Assembly (NCBI GenBank): GCA_950097015.1
Contig: CATNEN010000024.1
Location: 1,617,501 to 1,681,500, forward strand
Reading direction: 5' to 3'
DNA length: 64,000 bases
Source of the DNA: Macrostomum hystrix
Lineage: Eukaryota; Platyhelminthes; Macrostomidae
This document shows, piece by piece, positions 55,488 to 64,000 of this stretch. The stretch's first letter is position 1. The number at the start of each line of letters is the position of its first letter. The notes below the pieces were generated by a model. It was not told the DNA's origin. It was given only the letters and a program-made list of their open reading frames with translations, and did not search any database. The translations under genes and the position numbers were made by a program.

Positions 55488-58400
55488 TCAAGAGTCGGCC
55501 GAGTCAGAGCCGGCGTCAGCCTCAAAATGATCGAATCGGCGCAGCTCCAGCAGGCCTGTGTTGGCGCCGTCCGCAGTCAACGAAGCCGTCCCGGCTCCGT
55601 TTCCGTCGCGGCCTCCACTGCGGCCGCCACCACGACTGTCGCTGAGAGGCTGGGTTGCTGCTGTGTGGAATTGTTGAGTCAGGTGATTATCGATTTATAA
55701 TTTGGCATTTTAGTGAAAGTTCATCTACTTTGTATTTTCAGTTCACTTTGCTTGTATCTGTGTTCGCTTCATTGATATCGCTAAAATTTCCTTTGCCACC
55801 GTCAAAATGCCCGTTGAATAGAACACTCCCTTAGCTTCACACAATATTTTTGCCACCTTAACAATCTCCATGGCATCTCAAAATCTCCATGGCATCTCAA
55901 AATCTCCATGGCATCTCAAAATCTCCATGGCGTCCAAAATCTCACATGGTGTGCCAAAATCTCACATGGTATGCCAAAATCTCCCATGGCGTCCCACAAT
56001 CTTCCACGGTGTCCCACAATCTCCCACGGTGTCCCACAATCTTCCACGGTGTCCCACAATCTCCCACGGTGTCCCACAATCTCCCACGGTGTCCCACAAT
56101 CTTCCACGGTGTCCCACAATCTCCCACGGTGTCCCACAATCTCCCACGGTGTCCCACAATCTCCCACGGTGTTCCACAATCTCCCACGGTGTCCCACAAT
56201 CTCCCACGGTGTCCCACAATCTCCCACGGTGTTCCGCAATCTCCCACGGTGTTCCGCAATCTTCCACGGTGTCCCACAATCTCCCACGGTGTTCCGCATT
56301 TTCCACGGTGTCCCACAATCTCCCACGGTGTCCCACAATCTCCCACGGTGTTCCACAATCTCCCACGGTGTTCCACAATCTTCCACGGTATCCCAAAATC
56401 TCCCACGGTGTCCCACAATCTCCCACGGTGTTCCACAATCTCCCACGGTGTCCCACAATCTCCCACGGTGTCCCACAATCTCCCACGGTGTTCCGCAATC
56501 TCCCACGGTGTTCCGCAATCTTCCACGGTGTCCCACAATCTCCCACGGTGTTCCGCATTTTCCACGGTGTCCCACAATCTCCCACGGTGTTCCGCAATCT
56601 CCCACGGTGTCCCACAATCTCCCACGGTGTCCCACAATCTTCCACGGTGTCCCACAATCTCCCACGGTGTCCCACAATCTTCCACGGTGTCCCACAATCT
56701 CCCACGGTGTCCCACAATCTCCCACGGTGTCCCACAATCTCCCACGGTGTTCCACAATCTCCCACGGTGTCCCACAATCTCCCACGGTGTCCCACAATCT
56801 CCCACGGTGTTCCGCAATCTCCCACGGTGTTCCGCAATCTTCCACGGTGTCCCACAATCTCCCACGGTGTTCCGCATTTTCCACGGTGTCCCACAATCTC
56901 CCACGGTGTCCCACAATCTCCCACGGTGTTCCACAATCTCCCACGGTGTTCCACAATCTCCCACGGTGTCCCACAATCTTCCACGGTATCCCAAAATCTC
57001 CCACGGTGTCCCACAATCTCCCACGGTGTCCCACAATCTTCCACGGTATCCCTATCTGGCTTGATTCCCTAAATTCGCAATTAAATGTTTTTGTGCCTGA
57101 GCAAAACAACTTATACCAAAAATCGTGTTCGTAAGGCCCAGCCATCTACACTCACTGCGGCAGCGCAACAAGCACAGTAGGCTGAGGTAGGCGGACCTAA
57201 ACTGCCGATTGAAGAGGCCGTAGATGACGCAGTTAAGCGAAGAGTTCGAGTGGCACAGCAGCACCACAAACGCGTGCAGCTGCACCGGGAAGGCGTTGGC
57301 AACGTCGGCCACCACAATCGTAGCGTAGGGGATCCAGCAGATGGCGAATGTGACAAACACGATGAAGAAGGTGCGCAGCATCGTCAGCTCGCGGCGCAGC
57401 AGCCGCTGCCCAGTTGAAGCCGCGTTAACGATGCCAGTCGATGACGCCGCGCTCAGGCGCTGGCGAGATCTGCGCACGAACAGGTAGATGCGGGCGTAGC
57501 AGATGCCGATGACAGCCAGGGGGAGGTAGATGCCCAGCACGGCGAAGAACACGGTGTAGGAGAAGTCGGCCAGGCGATCGTAAGCGCAGACGAACTGCTT
57601 TTTGTCAAAGTTGAATGCACCCCAGCCTAGGAAATTCGGCGCCACTGCAGGTTCGGATGAGTTGGTGTGGGTTCAGGTTGAGCCTCTAAACAGCATTGTG
57701 TCTTTGAAAACCCGACTGTACTTTTGTCTTCAAATTCGAAGCTTAATTATGGGTAGATGTGAAGCTTAGGTATAATTACGAGCCAAGAACACGTGAAGTT
57801 TTTTTCGATTTGAAGCTTGTTGATGTAAAGCTTGAATTCTTGTAGATGTGAAGCTTGACTTCTTGTAGGTGTGAAGCTTGACTTCTTGTAGGTGTGAAGC
57901 TTGACTTCTTGTAGGTGTGAAGCTTGACTTCTTGTAGATGTGAAGCTTGACTTCTTGTAGGTGTGAAGCTTGACTTCTTGTAGGTGTGAAGCTTGACTTC
58001 TTGTAGGTGTGAAGCTTGACTTCTTGTAGATGTGAAGCTTGACTTCTTGTAGATGTGAAGCTTGACTTCTTGTAGGTGTGAAGCTTGACTTCTTGTAGAT
58101 GTGAAGCTTGACTTCTTGTAGATGTGAAGCTTGACTTCTTGTAGATGTGAAGCTTGACTTCTTGTAGGTGTGAAGCTTGACTTCTTGTAGATGTGAAGCT
58201 TGACTTCTTGTAGATGTGAAGCTTGACTTCTTGTAGATGTGAAGCTTGACTTCTTGTAGATGTGAAGCTTGACTTCTTGTAGATAAGGACTTAAGAGAAT
58301 CGTGAGTTGACGTAGATTTTGTTTGCAAAGAATAAAGTAAAGTTATATTTTTTGCTGACGTGATTAAGTATCGTAAATGCATATTAATAGAAGCTGTTGT

Positions 58401-60499
58401 TAATAATTTTCATCAGCCTTGCTAATACCGATGGTCTTCAGCATCACTCTCAGTCAGGTGGGCGTACCCGCAATTCCGCTGAACAGCCACAGCGCAAAGC
58501 ATGTCATCTTGGTGTTCAGGTTCGTGAACAGCCGCTTGTAGTACTCGTGACGGCAAATGCACACGTACCGGTTGAAAGCTATGGCGCCAATGTTGAGCAA
58601 TGAACAGAGGCAGGAGGTCAGGCAGAAGAACCCGATTGTCGAGCATAGGCCAGGCAAGGCTGTGAAGAATGTCTCGCCGTAGAAAACCCCTGTGGCATGA
58701 TTCAGTAATTTTTGTTTGTTAATAATCTCTAACATTTCCGCCACTATTCTACCAAGCCAGTCTTGCATTAAATCAATTGAAACGGACAAACTGTGTACCG
58801 ATTATTATAAAAGACCCTACCGACTATGTTCATGGGGATGACCATGCCGGTGACTGTGACGTCAGCAAAGGCGAGGTTAACAATGAACTTGTTGTTTGTG
58901 GCCGTTCGGAGCGCCTGAAAGCAAAATAGACTGGAAAATAATTTCAAAATTTTTGTAACAAGGCGTGAAAGACTCGTGGCAACGCACAATTTCATATTTT
59001 ATATTCTACATTTCACAAAATGTAAAAACAATTTGCAAGAACACTTTATAGAAATAAAATGTAATCTACTGACCTTATCTGTGAGAACGCTCGCAATGAC
59101 CAAGATGTTACCGAGAGTGCCCAAAACAGCTGAGGCGCACATCAGTATTACGTAAACTGTGGGACAGGTAGGTGATGTTTTTCCTGGAAGCTAGTGACAG
59201 TTAGCTAGTGACAGTTAGCTAGTGACAGTTAGCTATAGTGACAGTTAGCTAGTGACAGTTAGCTAGTGACAGTTAGCTAGTGACAGTTAGCTAGTGACAG
59301 TTAACAAGTGACAGTTAGCTAGTGACAGTTAGCTAGTGACAGTTAACAAGTGACAGTTAGCTAGTGGCAGTTAGCTATAGTGACAGTTAGCTAGTGACAG
59401 TTAGCTATAGTGACAGTTAGCTAGTGACAGTTAGCTAGTGACAGTTAGCTAGTGACAGTTAGCTAGTGACAGTTAACAAGTGACAGTTAGCTAGTGGCAG
59501 TTAACTAGTGACAGTTAGCTAGTGACAGTTAACTAGTGACAGTTAGCTAGTGACAGTTAACTAGTGACAGTTAGCTAGTGACAGTTAGCTAGTGACAGTT
59601 AGCTAGTGACAGTTAACTAGTGACAGTTAGCTAGTGACAGTTAACTAGTGACAGTTAGCTAGTGACAGTTAGCTAGTGACAGTTAGCTAGTGACAGTTAG
59701 CTAGTGACAGTTAACTAGTGACAGTTAGCTAGTGACAGTTAGCTAGTGACAGTTAACAAGTGACAGTTAGCTAGTGGCAGTTAACTAGTGACAGTTAGCT
59801 AGTGACAGTTAACTAGTGACAGTTAACTAGTGACAGTTAGCTAGTGACAGTTAGCTAGTGACAGTTAACTAGTGACAGTTAACTAGTGACAGTTAACTAG
59901 TGACAGTTAGCTAGTGACAGTTAGCTAGTGACAGTTAGCTAGTGACAGTTAACTAGTGACAGTTAGCTACTGACAGTTAGCTAGTGACAGTTAGCTAGTG
60001 ACAGTTAGCTAGTGACAGTTAGCTAGTGACAGTTAACTAGTGACAGTTAGCTAGTGACAGTTAGCTAGTGACAGTTAGCTAGTGACAGTTAACTAGTGAC
60101 AGTTAGCTAGTGACAGTTAGCTAGTGACAGTTAGCTAGTGACAGTTAGCTAGTGACAGTTAGCTAGTGACAGTTAACTAGTGACAGTTAGCTACTGACAG
60201 TTAGCTAGTGACAGTTAGCTAGTGACAGTTAGCTAGTGCAGCATCAGCCAGCTAGTGACAGTTAGCTAGTGCAGCATCAGCCAGCTAGTGGCAGTTAGCT
60301 AGTGCAGCATCAGCCAGCTAGTGACAGTTAGCTAGTGAGCTAAACAGAATTGAGATATCGAATTTAACTCACTGGGGTAGTGGGTCACAAACCACAGGCC
60401 ATCATGCGGTTGCTGTGATCCAGAAGTCACCGTCCCATTTAAATTACTTAGCTCATCATCTGACTCATGCTCCAGTCTGACGATGATTTGGAGATCCAT
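55488..60499 (-). CDS. Class A GPCR, melatonin/moody-like
   Basis: Seven-helix receptor coupling an unknown ligand to G proteins. Six minus-strand exons: 60499-60373, 59156-59074, 58914-58821, 58689-58468, 57644-57156, 55660-55488; all joins fit GT-AG and phase, giving about 395 residues. TM1 has GNILVIAS; TM2 NLAFADVT; TM3 Cys in LCSTIGFF; the DRY site reads NRY (AIAFNRYVCICRHEYYKRLF); TM6 FAICWIPY; the NPxxY site reads NCVIY (SSLNCVIYGLFNRQFRSAY). NRY plus a non-Pro N-x-x-x-Y is typical of melatonin receptors; NRY also occurs in moody/Tre1. The N-terminus has an NGT glycosylation site and no signal peptide. The last exon, found by phase and codon pattern, is the least certain; without splicing, exon 5 runs on into the satellite. 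Introns 1, 4 and 5 are largely minisatellite. Confidence 0.9.
55868..57053. repeat. 20-bp minisatellite, about 59 copies, GPCR intron 5
   Basis: Unit CCCACGGTGTCCCACAATCT with TTCC, TTCCGC and occasional 19-bp variants. A period of 20 cycles through all three frames every 60 bases, which leaves all six frames open; none is a gene. Confidence 0.97.
57830..58285. repeat. 23-bp minisatellite, about 19 copies, GPCR intron 4
   Basis: Unit TGTAGATGTGAAGCTTGACT plus TCT, G/A variant at one base (GTAGGTG). Each unit contains the palindrome AAGCTT. Confidence 0.96.
59185..60345. repeat. 14-bp minisatellite, about 82 copies, GPCR intron 1
   Basis: Unit TAGTGACAGTTAGC with TTAAC variants; the last 100 bases change to a composite unit with GCAGCATCAGCCAGC. 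It fills nearly the whole 1.2-kb intron. Confidence 0.97.
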
Positions 60500-60834
60500 T
60501 TTTAATTAAAAATTGAGGTCAAATTCTAGCTATTAAGGCGGGTTTTCTTTGAGAAAATAATTTTTTCCTGGCTGTATTATATATTAAATTTATGCAATCT
60601 TCAACCGCCAATCAATTGCACCCAAAACAATATTGGCTGGCAGTGAGTGGGAGAAATCTGCGAATATTTAATGCATCTGTGATTGCTTTAAGGCAAGCAA
60701 GCGACACGCAAGCGATCGTGCGATCGAAAATTCGGCAACTTCAAACACTTTGCTAATTTATTTAAAAAAAATACAGGTGTTAGGGTAATTACTTTTTTAT
60801 TCGACAGAGACTAAAGACGAAAGCCTACGCGTAT
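60500..60834. other. 5' flank of the GPCR gene
   Basis: AT-rich; probable promoter region, no clear core element. Nothing else seen. Confidence 0.35.
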
Positions 60835-61182
60835 AATAATATCAGGAGGTTTGAGGGCAGTGGCACTACATTTCGTGACAGTAGACCCGCAGCTAGCGAG
60901 GAGGCAATTCTGCCCATTTCACTGACTCCAAAGCACACACGCACACAGATAATGTACGCAGGCACACGCTCACACAGGTGTGTACATATGCACTGACTTT
61001 ATCATCGCCATGCACAGATATAAAGGTGTCTGTTCGCTTTCACTGTGCCTTTGACGTTGGCCCTCGACGTGGCCCTTTGTGGTAAAGTGCACCCCAAATG
61101 AATGCGGCCTGGCCGTGGAATCGAGCTCAGGGACCCTTTGGTGCGAGAGGCAAACGGGTTAACTATCCCATCCGACCCAGTT
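60835..61182 (-). mobile_element. tRNA-derived SINE, copy 9
   Basis: Inverted, from ATCAGGAGGTTTGAGGGCAG near 60840 to GAGGCAAACGGGTTAAC in the head near 61160. Near full length with several small changes; no clear target duplication. Confidence 0.9.
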
Positions 61183-61705
61183 GGGGCACGTGTGCTCAGT
61201 TATTATTAATTTCGGTTTGATGTTTGCAATCGGGGAATCTGCCCTTTCGTTAAAAGGTTCAGTAACCAGTTTGACACCTACGTGTACATGCATTTAATGA
61301 CGAAATCCATATGTACCTGGATATTGGAAGCTCTCTTGGTTAATCATTTTTAGTTTTGATTTGTCAGCTAAAAGTCAAATGAATTTATAATTTGTACAGT
61401 GATTTGTAAATAGGATAGATTGACAATATCAATTGACAATTGATAAATTAAAACTGACAGTCTTCTATTCAGAATGTCACCAAATTTTCTGACACAAAGT
61501 CTCGCGCAGATGAAGACATATTCAAAAGTGCTATCCTTGATATGAACAATAAATAGTAACTCACAGGTAATTCGTTGTGACACTTTGTTTTGATTTGTGG
61601 CTTATAAACTAGAATAAGGTCACAATTTTTATCAAGCTAACAGTGTTAATGTTACTGAGCTCGTTTTGCAGTTGGGGCAACTCACACTGTAGAAGTCTAA
61701 TTTTC
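61183..61705. other. Spacer, nothing recognised
   Basis: AT-rich, no supported gene. Confidence 0.4.
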
Positions 61706-62066
61706 TTAACGCGCGGGGGTATTTCAAATACCCACTGCCCACCTACCGATACTTCCCAAACCGAATGACCAACTTTCGTGAGAGTCCACTCTATGGATCG
61801 AAATTCTCTGCCCTTTACGATGAACTGGCTTTCAAAGCCTTCCGACTTCGGCATCATCGATATATTTAGTGGTTCTTGTCGAAGAATGGTTGAATGTCTC
61901 GCCGATGCCGATGTTTTGTGATTCTGGAAGTTGTTTCATCGGATAAATCGCCAATTTCATTGCGACTGGGTAAATACTTAAAGAAATACAGAAAAAAGAA
62001 ACATCGGAAAAATGAGAAATGCCCCCCGTGGTCTTTCTAGTGTTTTCCTTCTACACTAACAGGGGG
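61706..62066 (-). mobile_element. piggyBac-like short element, third copy
   Basis: One end at TTAACGCGCGGGGGTATTTC (61706). Read inverted it contains CAGTTCATCGTAAAGGGCAG, GGTCATTCGGTTTGGGA, TGAAACAACTTCCAGAATCA and ends CTAGAAAGACCACGGGGGGC. These link the copies at 5413, 40484 and 45940. The second TTAA is lost. Confidence 0.55.
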
Positions 62067-62859
62067 TTGAAAACAAAAAACTAATTAAAATGCTTGTTGA
62101 AACGCTACAGGTGCAAAGCCTACTGCTCCGGAAGCTAATCAACCGCGCTCACGTTGACCTCTCATTTAAAGGGCCCTCATCAGCACATGCTGCCTGGTGA
62201 AACAAAAATATTCGCCTTGAGAAGTCACGAATTGGTCAATAAATGCAGCAAGTTGACCTGAAGCTGAATATTAACCCCGGATTTGAAATCAGTGCGAATG
62301 TAGTTAATGACAATGCCAACATTGAAACCATCATAAGAAGGCCCGAATTGATTTAAATTAACATGCAAACTGATTGTACTTTTGCATATTCTGAAGCGCA
62401 CGATTTACCGCTCCCCCTTTTCTATGCTTTCGTGTGGCCGGCGAGTTGTATTTTTTTATTTATACTAATTTAGACTCCCATTAGGTTACGAGACCCTATG
62501 TACAGTAGTTATAATAAATCAACTAAAAAATGCTTGCTAGCAATACCAGGTTGTTAAGATAACATACGCTCGTAAAGATTAGGAACTTTTGTCTATATTT
62601 TCTAATCAAAATAAGAACTACTTGAAACAATACAAACAATGGTAAAGCATTCATAAATTCAGACCCGAAGTCTTTACTTATACTACTGTACACTAAAAGC
62701 ATGCAAATTGGCGGCTGCGATAGGTAAGTTAAAACGCAAAAAGCACATATTTCGCTAGTGAATGTGCAGCACATACTACTTTCAATGGAAGAAATCTAAT
62801 CAGGGCCACTGTGAAGGGCTACGGTGAAATCATTTGAGAATCTAGTAGGCGGAAAGGCG
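62067..62859. other. Spacer and 3' flank of TMEM186
   Basis: An 83-codon hydrophobic minus frame at 62523-62774 is open, but AT-driven and without family similarity. No gene called. Confidence 0.4.
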
Positions 62860-63870
62860 TCAATTCGAAGTGTTTCTACGTTGTCTCTCGGCGGCCTGCT
62901 TGAAAAACTCAGCCACTCGCAGCTCAGGTTTGAGCAGCTGCTCTAGCAGGTCCGGAATGCAGCTGCGCACAGCGCTGGGCCTCAGGCTCAGGTAAAATGG
63001 AAAAGGATGCCCCACTACCTCCAGGGTGGAGAAGTGTCCGGTCTCCTCCGTGAACACCAGATGGTCGCGATGGATGGCCAGGTCGCGCCGCCTGCCCCAG
63101 AAGCTGACGTGGGCCAGGTAGACAATGCCCGAGTCGCGCCCGTCGATGGACAATTCGCCGACAATCCGACGGAGCAGCAGTGAGGTGCCCATGAGGACGC
63201 CGAGACTCACGGCACATACTGGCAATAGGTATTTGAAGGCCAGCGATGTATCATAGCCGAATAGCCAAGTGAATCCGTTAAAAGCAGATAGCAGAACAAC
63301 TGTGCCAGTCTGTACAACTTTGAAGCTGGAGATGAAATTAACTGGCAAGATGTACTTATACCTATAGACAATGCGCCGATTTGAGTAAATTGGGTTCTTT
63401 AAAATGTCAGGCACAATCGTGAACCCTGTTGATAGCAGTTGCTCACTGCTTATTTGATGTGTTTGCTGCTGCTGACTGGTTGACTTGTTGCTGGCTAGGC
63501 GAATCTGGATAGCACCTGTCCAGCATGGCTTCAATTGGCCTAGCAGGCGTGACAGCTGTTTGCAGTGCAACTGAAATCAATTTGTGATCAGGAATTTTTA
63601 TAATTAATAGACTTACTTTAAAATTGTATTAATTTGACAGATTTTAAGAGAAACTCAAACCCAAGCCTCACAAAATTAGAAACAGTGTCTAATTTAAATT
63701 AACTACATGCCCTATATTACATAAAGATTATTAACAATACTAGCCATAGCTAGGCCTAGTGTTTGCAGGTACCATCATTTTTTTACATTTGAAATGAGCC
63801 ACAAGCCTAGCTATGTATTTGTGGCTTCACTTGTAGTTAGCCTAGCACTTACTTTGCACACATTATCCAT
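62860..63870 (-). CDS. TMEM186: TMEM186, mitochondrial complex I assembly protein homologue
   Basis: TMEM186 is an inner mitochondrial membrane protein of the MCIA complex that helps assemble respiratory complex I. The main exon 63570-62860 begins right after a CAG acceptor with a non-ATG codon, so a first exon is needed. A 6-codon ATG exon (63870-63853, GTAAGT donor) joins in frame, giving about 242 residues; vertebrate forms are near 213. After a basic, Ser-rich presequence-like start come YRYKYILP, the first membrane helix (VVQTGTVVLLSAFNGFTWLF), the second (LLPVCAVSLGVLMGTSLLL), then the family signature LRRIVGELSIDGRDSGIVYL, followed by AHVSFWGRRRD and FTEETG. The LRR-VG and AH-FWG-R-D pattern identifies it. 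The small first exon is inferred. Confidence 0.85.
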
Positions 63871-64000
63871 TACCAAAATGGGCTGCTCCCAAACTTTGAG
63901 TGCGCTGCCTAACATAGGGCTTAGAATAGTTCTAAGAATCAAGTTTGTAAAGTCCTAGGTCTATAAATCAGTGGCTATAGGCCTAAGGGTTTCAAGAGTG
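63571..64000. other. TMEM186 intron 1 and 5' flank
   Basis: Apart from the proposed 18-base first exon at 63853-63870, nothing is recognised to the window end. Confidence 0.35.

Noticed and set aside
55870-57145. Six overlapping 360-409-codon open frames on both strands
   Set aside because: Produced by the 20-bp satellite, which lacks stops in every frame; it lies in a GPCR intron.
62523-62774. 83-codon hydrophobic minus-strand frame
   Set aside because: AT-rich chance frame; no family similarity and no splice partner.

Overview
This is nuclear DNA of an invertebrate animal. Genes are split by short GT-AG introns. The recognisable products are metazoan: an ammonium transporter, a p75-type neurotrophin receptor, a POU homeodomain factor, a membrane mucin with SEA and EGF-like domains, an SLC4 bicarbonate transporter, a class A GPCR and TMEM186. 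TAA, TAG and TGA all act as stops, so the standard code fits. The extreme load of minisatellites would suit a free-living flatworm or another spiralian, but nothing in the window settles the phylum.

Layout, left to right: AMT/Rh-type ammonium transporter (minus, 5' part, running off the left edge); 29-bp minisatellite; p75NTR-like receptor (minus, transmembrane and intracellular exons only); 35-bp minisatellite; a clean non-autonomous hAT element; a 1.66-kb homopurine minisatellite; POU gene (minus); AT-rich DNA with a 1.7-kb terminal-inverted-repeat element carrying a nested SINE, and a foldback element; membrane mucin (plus, 10 exons, about 2,336 residues); 2 kb of AT-rich spacer; SLC4 sodium-bicarbonate transporter (plus, 12 exons, about 1,251 residues); spacer and a 66-bp satellite; an intact Tc1/mariner-IS630-like transposon; a single-exon gene with a possible PTB/PH-like domain (minus); 18-bp-class, 22-bp-class and 20-bp repeats; a melatonin/moody-like GPCR (minus, 6 exons, about 395 residues); spacer; TMEM186 (minus).

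Two features run through the whole window. First, nearly every larger intron is filled by its own unrelated minisatellite (periods 4, 14, 18, 20, 23, 26, 27, 30, 42 and 56 bp), while exons stay clean, apart from the mucin exons and a poly-Gly tract in SLC4. Second, a tRNA-derived SINE of about 350 bp occurs at least nine times, with target-site duplications at several copies. Two opposed copies sit on either side of SLC4 exon 5. The genes look like ordinary, unrelated neighbours; no operon-like arrangement is visible. Gene models were assembled by hand from reading frame, splice consensus and family similarity, with no transcript evidence.
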